DNA of 64,000 nt from Methylococcales bacterium (GTDB taxonomy: Bacteria; Pseudomonadota; Gammaproteobacteria; Methylococcales; Methylomonadaceae): assembly GCA_030654015.1 (NCBI GenBank), contig JAURYI010000023.1:36619-100618 (forward strand), in the 5' to 3' direction. Positions 42,502-51,880 of this stretch are shown piece after piece (within the stretch, counting starts at the first letter, position 1; each line of letters opens with the position of its first letter). A model generated the notes under the pieces. It saw only the letters and a program-made list of their open reading frames with translations, did no database searches and had not been told where the DNA came from. A program made the translations under genes and the position numbers.

Positions 42502-43353
42502 ATGGAATTAAACGACCTACCGCAAGAACACCAACACCCGGCAAAAATGCGAGTTGTGCCATTAGGGTTTGAAGCGGATGTTGTAGAAAAACTGGAAAAA
42601 ATTTTTCAACGTGATCGCGCAGAACAAAGAGCCTATACAACTGTCTACCCTTACACAAATGAAAGTGCGGATATTCTGTTAGTCAATTATGATAATCCAG
42701 CGGCTTTAAGCGAAAAAAACGCTATTTTTGCTCGACACCCTGACCTACATATTGTAGCAGCAAGCCAAGGTGCGTTATCGGATGAGTCAATTACTTACAG
42801 CATTCATCCCTATCAGGTTCATGGCATCCTGCTTGCCGCTCGCTTACTAAGCACGCTTGATAAAGTACCTGACGATTCTGCACCTGAAGCTCAAAGCCAG
42901 ACAGCAGCCCCCGCACTGGAAACCCCTGATAATTCCAGCGCAGAGATTGCCCAAAGTTATTCCGTATTAGTTGTCGATGACAGTGTATCCATACAAAAAT
43001 CGCTGGAAATCAACTTATTAACACTGCAACACATTGATCACATTGACTTTGCCGACAGCGGCGAAATGGCACTGGAAAAAATCGAAGCCAAACAATACGA
43101 TATTATTTTTCTGGATGTGATGATGCCCGGTATTGATGGTTACGAAACCTGTACACGGATTCGCCAAATGCCACTTTACAAGAAAACACCTATCGTGATG
43201 GTATCGGCAAAATGCTCACCTCTCGATGAGGTAAAAGGCATCGTCGCAGGCTGTACTACTTATTTAACAAAACCAGTTCAAAATGAGGCTTTTCAAAAAC
43301 TCAGCCATCGTATGATGGAATGGTTGGCGAATAAAAAAACACCTCAACAATAA
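42502..43353 (+). CDS. PilG-like response regulator with N-terminal extension
   Basis: This 283-aa protein has a C-terminal receiver from about residue 152 (YSVLVVDDSVSIQKSLEIN; acceptor Asp in IIFLDVMMPGIDGYE; Lys in TYLTKPVQ). The N-terminal 110 residues look like a receiver-like fold without the acidic pocket (DILLVNYDNP), and an Ala/Pro/Glu linker joins them. In Pil-Chp systems PilG is a single receiver that activates pilus extension. It opens the chemosensory operon; 36 nt separate it from the next regulator. Confidence 0.8.
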   Translation: MELNDLPQEHQHPAKMRVVPLGFEADVVEKLEKIFQRDRAEQRAYTTVYPYTNESADILLVNYDNPAALSEKNAIFARHPDLHIVAASQGALSDESITYSIHPYQVHGILLAARLLSTLDKVPDDSAPEAQSQTAAPALETPDNSSAEIAQSYSVLVVDDSVSIQKSLEINLLTLQHIDHIDFADSGEMALEKIEAKQYDIIFLDVMMPGIDGYETCTRIRQMPLYKKTPIVMVSAKCSPLDEVKGIVAGCTTYLTKPVQNEAFQKLSHRMMEWLANKKTPQQ

Positions 43354-43389
43354 ACTCCTCATTAAACTAAAACCAATAGGAAAAATCTC

Positions 43390-43752
43390 ATGTCCATTCA
43401 AAAAATATTAATCTGTGACGATGCCCCTGCTGATCTTGCGAGTATCAGACAAATTTTGCAAACCACAAACTGCATCCTGATTGAAGCAACAGACGGCGCA
43501 GAAGCACTGAAAAAAGCAAAAGCAGAAAAGCCCGACGTTATTTTTCTGGATATTGTCATGCCGGGTATGGATGGTTTCGCGACCTGCCGCGCTCTACACG
43601 AAGATGCCGATACCAAACACATCCCTGTCATTTTTGTCAGCTCAAAAAACCAGAAAGCCGACAAAGTATGGGCGCAAATGCAGGGTGCTAAAGACTTAAT
43701 CGGTAAACCGGGTGATGCCAAAGAAATTCTTGCCGCATTAGCCGCACTGTAA
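43390..43752 (+). CDS. pilH: PilH-like single-domain response regulator
   Basis: This 120-aa receiver has ICDDAPAD near its start, the acceptor Asp in VIFLDIVMPGMDGF, and the switch Lys in DLIGKPGDAKE. It lies second in the operon, the PilH position, where it would oppose or drain phosphate from the kinase to control type IV pilus retraction. The TA switch residue lies in FVSSKNQ as Ser, as is usual for PilH-like proteins. Confidence 0.85.
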   Translation: MSIQKILICDDAPADLASIRQILQTTNCILIEATDGAEALKKAKAEKPDVIFLDIVMPGMDGFATCRALHEDADTKHIPVIFVSSKNQKADKVWAQMQGAKDLIGKPGDAKEILAALAAL

Positions 43753-43791
43753 TTATCAGTTATTATCAACGCTTTGTAAGAGTCAAAACTA

Positions 43792-44349
43792 ATGGAAGCA
43801 CTTCACCTCGACAATCCTGATTGGCTATCACCAACGGCTGCTTTAACACAGTTTTTACCATTAGAAACCGAGGTGATTACTCCAAATCCAACCACCCGCA
43901 CAGAAAGTGTGTTCGGTTTTCGTGTGGGCAGTCTGGGATTTTTGGTGACCAGCAGCACTTATTGTGAAGTGATTGAGCAACTTCAAGTCAACCCGCTTCC
44001 CAACGTTGAAGCGTGGTTCAGCGGCTTAATCAACCTTCGGGGCGATCTTGTCCCTGTTATTGATTTGCAATTGTTATTAGGTGAAGAAGTACACGCTGAC
44101 GACAAAAAACGCCAGTTATTTGCTATCGGTCAAGGTGATAAAGCAATGGCATTCTGGATTGACGGACTACCCGAAATACAAACTGATTTTACACACCCGC
44201 TGAAACAGTTACCGCCGCTTCCTGCGATATTACAACGCTGTGTATCGGGTGGTTATTTTTATAACGACCAACTTTGGTTCAATGTCCAGTTTGATGAGTT
44301 ATTCAAGACATTAGGTGGTCAATACGCAACGGAAGGAACCGCGTTATGA
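43792..44349 (+). CDS. pilI: PilI-like CheW adaptor
   Basis: This 185-aa CheW-domain protein links the receptor to the ChpA-like kinase. The core has FRVGSLGFLVTSSTYCEVIEQ, then WFSGLINLRGDLVPVIDLQ, the signature of CheW beta-strands. Its stop overlaps the start of the kinase gene by 4 nt (ATGA), so adaptor and kinase are translated together. Confidence 0.9.
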   Translation: MEALHLDNPDWLSPTAALTQFLPLETEVITPNPTTRTESVFGFRVGSLGFLVTSSTYCEVIEQLQVNPLPNVEAWFSGLINLRGDLVPVIDLQLLLGEEVHADDKKRQLFAIGQGDKAMAFWIDGLPEIQTDFTHPLKQLPPLPAILQRCVSGGYFYNDQLWFNVQFDELFKTLGGQYATEGTAL

Positions 44350-47300
44350 CCCAATTACCCAACGAAGAACACCATCGTTTTGTTGAAGCAGACCGCCAAA
44401 GTGAGCGGTTAGCAAAATTAAAACTCGGTCTGCGTTTATTACGGAAAGTGAAAGCCGCACACGGTGAAACGCCCCGCAGCGATTTGTTTATAGAACCGCT
44501 ACACGCCGACAGCCCTGTTGAAATCTATATACAAGCGATTAGCACACTGGGCGACCAAGCCGCACTCAATACACATGACCATGATTTGCAAGATGCGTGT
44601 TTGTTGACCGAAGATGCACTGCACGAATTAACCCCGCACGAATTTGCTGTTGCCAACGCCTACCTGCACTCGGTCTTCAGCGAGTGGTCGCAGTTACCGC
44701 CGTCAGCCGCAAAACCTGAAGCAATCACCGCCTCTGATAACGATGCAATAGATAATAAGCCGACTGATTCAATCCCTGACAGCGATAACGAGCCAGACTC
44801 GTTACCCGTGGTAACAGACTGCACTAATGAAACATTAGTCCTCGGCTTGCAATTATTACAAGCATTTAAAACTGCCCACGAAACGTCAGTCAATACCCTT
44901 TTTATAGCACCGCTATCCTCTGAAAGCTCTATTGAAGACGCTATTCAAGCCATTAAAACGCTTGCCGATCAAGCGGCACAGCATGAACACTATGCCGACT
45001 TGCAGGATGCGTGTTTATTGATAGAAGAGGCACTGTATGACGTGTCAGCGGATGAATTCGCCGCTACAAAAATGGAATTATTATCCGTGCTTAACGACTG
45101 GGCATTATCAAGCCATTCAGAACCAGAAGTCAGTAGCGTAGATAACGCCGATTTTGATAATGAGCCGACTGATGTAACCGATAGCAGCGATTCTGAATCT
45201 GAAATAATCATAACGGATAACACCAGCTTTGATGATGAACCCGCTTCGTCAATCGCTACAAAAAACGCCTATATCCACTCTATTGCCACTATTGAACAAC
45301 TCGCCAATGAACTCGATGCCGAAGGTTATACCTGTTTATACAGCCTGAGCCTGCTCATCACAGATGCACTGCACGAATTATCACGCCGCGCCAGTATCGC
45401 CAAAACCGACCTGCCTTCGTTGCTTGATAACTGGTTATCACTCATCAATGCCTATCGGGACAACTCTCTGGACGCTGTTCATGACATCATCAGCATTCTG
45501 CGCCATCCTGAGTTAAACATCCCCTTTGACGAGGAAGATTTTGCTACTTTCACCACCCTGCTGATTGAAGAAATTGGCACTAAAAATGCCGTAACCGAGC
45601 CTCAAGCTGACATCTCAGATGAAGCACCTGTTTTAAGTAGCGCAGCAACCGAGAACGATGATGACGAGGTTGCCGAAATACTGTCGCCGATGGCACAAGA
45701 ACTGGTTGAATTGCTGGATACCGAAGCAGGATTACTGAATTACCGTTTTCTTGCCGTGTCTTTCGATGAACCGCTCGCTACACGCGCAGAACATTTACAA
45801 CAGGCAAGTGAAGAATTAGATCGGCTCGCCAATGCGTCCACCATGATTGGTTTTGCAGGACTTTCCGAAGTCTGTCAACAGGTCAACGCTAATATTGCCC
45901 TCTATTTGCAACACATTGACAGCTTTACCGCCGATAACCGCGATTTACTGGTAGATTGGGTTGCTCACGTTAAAGCGTATTTACTGACATTCAGTAAAAA
46001 AGACGCAGGTAAATCCTTATTGGCGCAGCTAAGTCAGCCGAATTGGATACAGCCTCTCAGCCCCGAAGCCAGTGCCGTCTTACTGCCTAAAATGCGGGTA
46101 ACAGGTTTAAACGAGGAATCTGCCGAGGAAGATACCCGCGAAAAAATCGCCACCGATGACAATATCTCGCTCGCGTTACCCGATGACGTTAATAAAGAAT
46201 TACTGGATTTATTGCTACAGGAACTGCCCGCCTACACACAGCAATTTTCCGAAGCCATACAACGACTGCACGCGGGTGGCAGCTCAAAAGATATTGACGT
46301 TGCCCAGCGTATCGCCCATACCATTAAAGGCTCTGCCAATACCGTGGGCATTAAAGGCATAGCCGTTTTGACCCATCAAATGGAAGATATTCTGATGGCG
46401 TGTGCTAAAGCGCGTAAACAGCCGAATGCGGCGTTAATGAGTACTTTACTCAATGCGTCTGACTGTTTGGAAGCCATGTGTGAATCGTTATTAGGTCAGG
46501 GTGAGCCGCCACAAGATGCACAAGAAGTGTTACAGGAAGTATTGGACTGGGCAAATCAAATAGCTAAAAACGGCATTCAGGACGATGTCGATGTTCCGCA
46601 ACCGCCTGTTAAACAGCCATTCCCTGTTGAAGCGAAAATTACCCAATCACCCACGCCTGAACCCGTAACACCCGCACCAAAAGAAACCCCGACTGAAAAC
46701 AGCGATACTACGCCAGTCGCTATGGTGCGTGTACCGACTGACCAGATTGAGAATTTATTCAAACTGTCAGGCGAAAGTATCATTCTTAACGGTCAAATTT
46801 ACGAACGGCAACGCCGCCTGAAAAATCAGCTGCAAGTAATGGAAGCGCAATTCACCCTATTGCAACAACTAGGCGCGGAATTAGAACAACTGATTGATTT
46901 AAAAGACTTGTCAGGACGCTCAACAGTCAATACAGGTAAAGACTTTGATGTGTTGGAAATGGATCAATACAACGAACTGCACACCGCCAGTCGGCGCATG
47001 GTTGAAGCCTCGGTTGATGCGCGGGAAATCAGCGTTGACATGAAAAAAGAACTGGAAACCATGAACGAAGTTCTGGAATATCAACAACGTCTGGTCATTA
47101 ACACGCAAGAAGCGGTCATGCAGACCCGTTTCGTACCCGTAGGGTCTATCACTCTGCGTCTGCAACGCGGTCTCAGACAAACCTGTCGCTTAACAGGCAA
47201 ACAAGGTGAACTGACGGTGCTGGGTGAAAACCTGCTCATTGATGGTGACACGCTCAGTGCCTTAATCGAACCGCTGATGCACTTATTACGCAATGCGGTC

Positions 47301-48536
47301 GATCACGGTTTAGAATCCGAAGAAGAACGTATCGCCATGGGCAAACCGCCTGTCGGGCAAATCACTATCGAATTTGACCGCGAAGGCAACAGTATTTTAG
47401 TGCGCTGTCGTGATGACGGGCGCGGTCTGGACTTCGGTGCGATTCGTTATACTGCCGAACAACGCGGTGATGTACGCTCAGGCGATACCGTTACTGAAGA
47501 CGAATTAAAACGCCTGATTCTACGCCCTAACTTTTCCACCCGTACCCAGTCAACCCAAACCTCAGGACGTGGCGTGGGTATGGATGTGGTCAATTTTCAG
47601 GCTCTCTCTTTAGGCGGCAGCTTATCGTTACATTCGGTGCGCGGACAGGGTTTAACCGTTGAATTGCGCGTCCCATTACCCTTAAGCCGCTCACACGCGC
47701 TACTGGCGAATGCGGGTGCTTACAAAGTTGCTATCTCCAGCAAAGGTCTGACACAAATTCTGTATTCAGGCGCGGGCGAAATAAAAACCATCAGTCATGA
47801 ACAGATTTTAATGATAGGCGACGATATTTATCCAGTCGTTAAACTGGAAGACTTGCTGCATATACAGGATCGCCGTAAAGAAAGACGTTCTCATGGTGCG
47901 GTTTTATTGGTGGAAAACGGCGGCAAAATGACAGCGGTACTGGTTGACTCGATTACCGACAGCCGCGAGGTGGTTATCAAGAATCTGGGCTATTACATGA
48001 AAAAAATTCATGGTTTTGTCGGTGCAACCATTTTAGGTGATGGTTCAGTGACCCCCGTACTCGACATTCCTGAATTATTGCGCGCGCCCGTTTATAAGCA
48101 GGAAAGCAGCTACAGTGCCACGACAAACACCGCAGAGCCGCGCTCAAACCAGCACAGAATATTAATTGTCGATGACTCACTCAGTCAACGCCGCGCTCTG
48201 GAACACATTCTGACTGATGCAGGTTTCCACGTCCACACGGCACGCGACGGTATTGAAGCGGTAGAGTGGCTGGCTCACAATAAACCCGCCGTTGTCGTCA
48301 CCGACCTTGAAATGCCCAGAATGAACGGTCTCGAATTAGCATCACATATTCGCACTCAAGAAAGGCTGAAAAACCTGCCCATCATCATGATTACATCGAG
48401 ATCGACACAAAAACATCGCCAAATGGCGGATGAAATGGGCATCGACTTCTATTTGGTTAAACCTGTACAAGATGACAACCTGCTCATCAATATACAGACA
48501 CTGATCGATAAACAATCCAGTGCGGTAGCAGTCTGA
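44346..48536 (+). CDS. chpA: ChpA-like hybrid chemosensory kinase
   Basis: The product is 1396 aa. The N-terminal third holds two clearly homologous copies of an approximately 88-aa helical unit (27-115 and 166-253; both contain LQDACLL followed by a GD/LADQA helix) and a weaker third copy near 306-364, joined by acidic linkers. A true Hpt domain follows with His658 in AHTIKGSAN. The CheA core follows: dimerisation helices, ATP-binding HLLRNAVDHGLE and GRGLDFG, GRGVGMDVV, a CheW domain, then a C-terminal receiver (LIVDDSLSQRR, VVTDLEMPRMNG, YLVKPVQD). It is shorter than the giant ChpA of Pseudomonas. It drives type IV pilus or surface signalling. Confidence 0.92.
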   Translation: MTQLPNEEHHRFVEADRQSERLAKLKLGLRLLRKVKAAHGETPRSDLFIEPLHADSPVEIYIQAISTLGDQAALNTHDHDLQDACLLTEDALHELTPHEFAVANAYLHSVFSEWSQLPPSAAKPEAITASDNDAIDNKPTDSIPDSDNEPDSLPVVTDCTNETLVLGLQLLQAFKTAHETSVNTLFIAPLSSESSIEDAIQAIKTLADQAAQHEHYADLQDACLLIEEALYDVSADEFAATKMELLSVLNDWALSSHSEPEVSSVDNADFDNEPTDVTDSSDSESEIIITDNTSFDDEPASSIATKNAYIHSIATIEQLANELDAEGYTCLYSLSLLITDALHELSRRASIAKTDLPSLLDNWLSLINAYRDNSLDAVHDIISILRHPELNIPFDEEDFATFTTLLIEEIGTKNAVTEPQADISDEAPVLSSAATENDDDEVAEILSPMAQELVELLDTEAGLLNYRFLAVSFDEPLATRAEHLQQASEELDRLANASTMIGFAGLSEVCQQVNANIALYLQHIDSFTADNRDLLVDWVAHVKAYLLTFSKKDAGKSLLAQLSQPNWIQPLSPEASAVLLPKMRVTGLNEESAEEDTREKIATDDNISLALPDDVNKELLDLLLQELPAYTQQFSEAIQRLHAGGSSKDIDVAQRIAHTIKGSANTVGIKGIAVLTHQMEDILMACAKARKQPNAALMSTLLNASDCLEAMCESLLGQGEPPQDAQEVLQEVLDWANQIAKNGIQDDVDVPQPPVKQPFPVEAKITQSPTPEPVTPAPKETPTENSDTTPVAMVRVPTDQIENLFKLSGESIILNGQIYERQRRLKNQLQVMEAQFTLLQQLGAELEQLIDLKDLSGRSTVNTGKDFDVLEMDQYNELHTASRRMVEASVDAREISVDMKKELETMNEVLEYQQRLVINTQEAVMQTRFVPVGSITLRLQRGLRQTCRLTGKQGELTVLGENLLIDGDTLSALIEPLMHLLRNAVDHGLESEEERIAMGKPPVGQITIEFDREGNSILVRCRDDGRGLDFGAIRYTAEQRGDVRSGDTVTEDELKRLILRPNFSTRTQSTQTSGRGVGMDVVNFQALSLGGSLSLHSVRGQGLTVELRVPLPLSRSHALLANAGAYKVAISSKGLTQILYSGAGEIKTISHEQILMIGDDIYPVVKLEDLLHIQDRRKERRSHGAVLLVENGGKMTAVLVDSITDSREVVIKNLGYYMKKIHGFVGATILGDGSVTPVLDIPELLRAPVYKQESSYSATTNTAEPRSNQHRILIVDDSLSQRRALEHILTDAGFHVHTARDGIEAVEWLAHNKPAVVVTDLEMPRMNGLELASHIRTQERLKNLPIIMITSRSTQKHRQMADEMGIDFYLVKPVQDDNLLINIQTLIDKQSSAVAV

Positions 48537-48988
48537 TGTCGGCTAATCCACTACAGGCTATCGAATCGTCGGAGTATTTTGCCAATGTGACGTTTGCTGG
48601 ATTACAACTGTTAATTCCGCAAAACGATATTTATTCCTTAGAGCCAACAGTTGATATGACTCCCTGTCCTGATGTTATCGGTACGGCAGGTCAACTGCAA
48701 CAAGGTAATGAGATGTGGTCTTTATACGCATTGTCATCTGATCTGAGCTTATTTGACAGCTGCCCTGACAGTTATCGCATTGCTGTTCTGCTGAAAAATG
48801 TTAAGCCATTGTATGGCTTGTTGTGTGAACAAATTGATAGCCTTGCGCGAAATCAGATCAGCATTCATCCGATACCTACAGCCATGCGCAACCCGACATC
48901 ACCGCTACTGGCATTGGCTCTCTATGGCGAAGAAATAAGGTACATCAGCTCCGCAAGCGCATTATCCCGACTTTTTCCGTATTACTAA
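48536..48988 (+). CDS. divergent CheW-like protein (first copy after the kinase)
   Basis: This 150-aa protein overlaps the kinase stop by 1 nt (TGATG). It looks like a CheW fold (FAGLQLLIPQNDIYSLEPT, then LYGLLCEQIDSLARNQ, ending in LSRLFPYY), but the WxxGxxNxRG core is degraded. In Pseudomonas the ChpC CheW-like adaptor lies near the kinase; this protein may correspond. Role inferred from position. Confidence 0.65.
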   Translation: MSANPLQAIESSEYFANVTFAGLQLLIPQNDIYSLEPTVDMTPCPDVIGTAGQLQQGNEMWSLYALSSDLSLFDSCPDSYRIAVLLKNVKPLYGLLCEQIDSLARNQISIHPIPTAMRNPTSPLLALALYGEEIRYISSASALSRLFPYY

Positions 48989-48997
48989 GGATAACTT

Positions 48998-49468
48998 ATG
49001 ACAGTCCCCGCTTGGATTATTTCCATTACCGATACCTTATCCGCCGCTGTCGGTGAATTTGAACTCATTCATGTGCTACCCGATTACCCCGAACTGACCA
49101 CAGTACCCAAAACACCACCGTATTGCCGACAGGTATTTGTTTGGCAAAATAAAATTATTCCTGTGATGAATCTTGCTGAACGCTTCGGTCTCGAAACCAA
49201 CGCGGCAGGCAACGACCACAGCGTCATGACTATTTTTGCTTACCGAACCGAAAAAACAGCACTGCCCGAATACGCCGCATTATGTCTGAATGCCACCCCA
49301 AGGCGCAGTGAAGTCAATGACACACAAGCCTGCTCACTACCTGCTGAACTATCCTCATGGACGAACTATGTCAGATGCTGTTTTCAAGACACGGAGTCTC
49401 AACAAGCGATTCCAATTTTAAAACTTGAACATTTATTTGCGTATCAAAATGGCGTGGTAGTGGGTTAA
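48998..49468 (+). CDS. divergent CheW-like protein (second copy)
   Basis: This 156-aa protein follows the previous gene after 9 nt. The segment CRQVFVWQNKIIPVMNLAERFGLE matches the central CheW strand-turn-strand, and the end PILKLEHLFAYQ matches the closing strand. The flanks are poorly conserved. It gives the operon three CheW-type adaptors in all, so the signalling array may take more than one receptor. Confidence 0.65.
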   Translation: MTVPAWIISITDTLSAAVGEFELIHVLPDYPELTTVPKTPPYCRQVFVWQNKIIPVMNLAERFGLETNAAGNDHSVMTIFAYRTEKTALPEYAALCLNATPRRSEVNDTQACSLPAELSSWTNYVRCCFQDTESQQAIPILKLEHLFAYQNGVVVG

Positions 49469-49555
49469 ACCTGTTACTGCGATACTAATGACTACCCATC
49501 ATAAAACACAGATTTAATGCACTACCACTTCATCATTGAAAAATAGGGACACTCT

Positions 49556-51775
49556 ATGAAACAGAATATAAGTATATTTAGCCGAATGCTGCTCTGGCAG
49601 AAGTTCGTTATTTTGGGCGTACTGGCTATTGTATTAGTCATACTGCCGTTCGCTTTTTATGTGGTTGAAACCGAAAAAAAGATTGATTTGGCGAAGTTAG
49701 AAACCAAAGGTATTCCGCCTACACAAAACCTTTTAGAATTAGTGCGACTATTACAGATACACCGTGGTTCATCAAACCGATTGCTTAATGGTGATATGAC
49801 AGCAGCACCAGAACGTGAAGCCGCTAAAAACAAAGCCAATCAAGTTGTCGGCGTGCTGGAAAACATGATTAAAAATGATATTGCTGATAAAAAAATGACC
49901 ACAGACTGGTATCAAATTACCCAGCATTGGCGCACTCTTTATGAACAAATTGAAAACAGAAAAATCGGCGCACCTCAAGCCTTCGACGAGCATAGTAATA
50001 TTATTGATGAATATCTGACATTAAGCGACAAAGTTGCCGATTACTATGCGTTGACTCTTGATCCAGACGAAAAGCACTATGCGATGATTCAGGCATTTAT
50101 TTACTCCAGTCCTGCGTTGACTGAAACCTTGGGTAAACTACGCGGTTTTGGTGGCGGTCTATTAGCAGCAAAACAGGCGACACCTGCCCAATTACAAAGA
50201 ATATCTGGTTTTATGGAGCTTGCCACAGCGCAACGAAAAACGGCATTAAACTCTTTAGAAAAAGTATTTAATAAAGATGCAACCATTAAAGCCTCACTAG
50301 GTGAATTAACAAAATCTGCTGGTGAAAACTATGTTATCGCCACTGGATTGACCCAAAAAGAAATTTTAGGTGCAAATCCAGAACAACTGACCTACTCACC
50401 AAGTGATTACTTTAAAGCATACACCACGACAATTGACTATTACTCAAAACGTAATGAAAAAGGGATGCAGATATTAACGGATCTGTTGAACATCAAAGCG
50501 CAAAAATTAAGAGATCAAGAAATCTACGTTAGTTCTGGATTATTACTATTAGTTTTAATCGGTTCATTAGTTACTTTTTACATCATTCGCAGTATCACCA
50601 GACCAGTAAGTCAATTAGTAGACGTTATGCAAAAACTGGCGGCAGGCGATAATGACATCCGTGTTAATCCACAAACCTTTGACGAGTTGGGTTTGATGGG
50701 CAGACAGTTCGACATGATGGTTGACCAACGCGAATTAGTGAACGCCAACATTCAAAAAGAAAACGAAACCTTAAACACCTCAATTATCAACTTACTGCAA
50801 GCGGTGGCAAAACTGTCACAAAAAGACCTGACTGTTAAAGTACCTGTATCGGAAGACGTAACCGGTCTGATTGCCGATGCGTTAAACGTACTCGCTGATG
50901 AAACCTCCAAAGTTTTGAACAGGGTTGTGCAACTGGCGGGTAATGTTGCGAACGTATCGCAACAAGTAAAAACCCAGTCAGACAGCGTTATTCTGGTGGC
51001 ACAAGAAGAAAAACGTGAGGTAGAGCAATCCAACATCGAGCTTAACAACGCATCAGCAGCGATGTTAGGGGTTGCGCAACTCGCGGTTTCCTGTAACGAA
51101 GCGGCAGAAAAAGCCATTAAAAATACCGACAAAGCGCAAGAGTCGGTATTGGACACCGTACAAGGTATCACCACCATTCGTGACACCATCCGCGAAACTG
51201 AAAAACGGATTAAACGGCTCGGTGAGCGTTCGCAAGAAATTGGCGGGGTTGTAAACTTGATTAACAACATCGCTGAACGTACGCACATTCTCGCGTTAAA
51301 CGCCTCTATGCACGCTGCATCAGCGGGTGAGGCAGGTCGAGGCTTTGCGGTTGTTGCGAACGAAGTACAACGATTGGCGGAAAACTCGCGTGAAGCGACC
51401 TCAAAAATCGCCGCGCTGGTAAATAACATTCAGGTGGAAACAGCCGATACCGTTATCACCATGAACGAAGCGATTGGACAGGTTGTCAAAGGAACGGATC
51501 TCGCACAACAAGCGGGTGACGAAATGCGGGCAACACGAGAAACCACAGCGGAACTGGTACAGCTGGTACAACGTATCGCCGCTGACGCTAACGCGCAAGT
51601 ATTAACCACTCAACGCTTACAAGAACGGGCAGTGGAAATTACCAAAAGTTCCGAAGAAACGTTTGATAAGTTGCAAGCGCAAGGGCTGCAAACTGAACAG
51701 TTGGTGGGATTATCAAACGATCTAGTGGAATCGGTCGGGGTATTCACTCTGCCAGCTGTTAAAACAGCGGCTTAA
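49556..51775 (+). CDS. pilJ: PilJ-like methyl-accepting chemotaxis protein
   Basis: This 739-aa inner-membrane receptor has TM1 at about 15-32, a helical periplasmic sensor to about 325, TM2 (SSGLLLLVLIGSLVTFYIIR), HAMP and a cytoplasmic coiled-coil tip. The tip reads RTHILALNASMHAASAGEAGRGFAVVANEVQ, with Met-His-Ala in place of the common AAIEAA, as in PilJ receptors. No other receptor is in the cluster. The sensor has HRGSSNRLLNGD and LGKLRGFGGGLL, also seen in the diguanylate cyclase at 6887. It closes the operon, 87 nt after the second CheW-like gene. Confidence 0.92.
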   Translation: MKQNISIFSRMLLWQKFVILGVLAIVLVILPFAFYVVETEKKIDLAKLETKGIPPTQNLLELVRLLQIHRGSSNRLLNGDMTAAPEREAAKNKANQVVGVLENMIKNDIADKKMTTDWYQITQHWRTLYEQIENRKIGAPQAFDEHSNIIDEYLTLSDKVADYYALTLDPDEKHYAMIQAFIYSSPALTETLGKLRGFGGGLLAAKQATPAQLQRISGFMELATAQRKTALNSLEKVFNKDATIKASLGELTKSAGENYVIATGLTQKEILGANPEQLTYSPSDYFKAYTTTIDYYSKRNEKGMQILTDLLNIKAQKLRDQEIYVSSGLLLLVLIGSLVTFYIIRSITRPVSQLVDVMQKLAAGDNDIRVNPQTFDELGLMGRQFDMMVDQRELVNANIQKENETLNTSIINLLQAVAKLSQKDLTVKVPVSEDVTGLIADALNVLADETSKVLNRVVQLAGNVANVSQQVKTQSDSVILVAQEEKREVEQSNIELNNASAAMLGVAQLAVSCNEAAEKAIKNTDKAQESVLDTVQGITTIRDTIRETEKRIKRLGERSQEIGGVVNLINNIAERTHILALNASMHAASAGEAGRGFAVVANEVQRLAENSREATSKIAALVNNIQVETADTVITMNEAIGQVVKGTDLAQQAGDEMRATRETTAELVQLVQRIAADANAQVLTTQRLQERAVEITKSSEETFDKLQAQGLQTEQLVGLSNDLVESVGVFTLPAVKTAA

Positions 51776-51785
51776 AATTCATTCC

Positions 51786-51866
51786 GTAGGGTGGGCAACG
51801 CTTTTTTGCCCACCACTTTTCATCGGCAAATGGTGGGCAAACGATAAAGCTGTTTGCCCACCCTAC
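51786..51866. repeat. GTAGGGTGGGCAA / TTGCCCACCCTAC palindromic repeat, copy 1
   Basis: Perfect 13-bp outer arms and inner GTGGGCAA hairpins lie between the convergent pilJ and metalloprotease genes. A decayed copy is at 59200-59267. It may terminate transcription from both sides. Confidence 0.8.
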
Positions 51867-51880
51867 AAACTTATTCCAAC

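Noticed and set aside
50752..51429. 225-codon minus-strand frame inside pilJ
   Set aside because: It is a mirror of the coiled-coil signalling domain; composition is what an antisense reading of Ala/Glu-rich helices gives.
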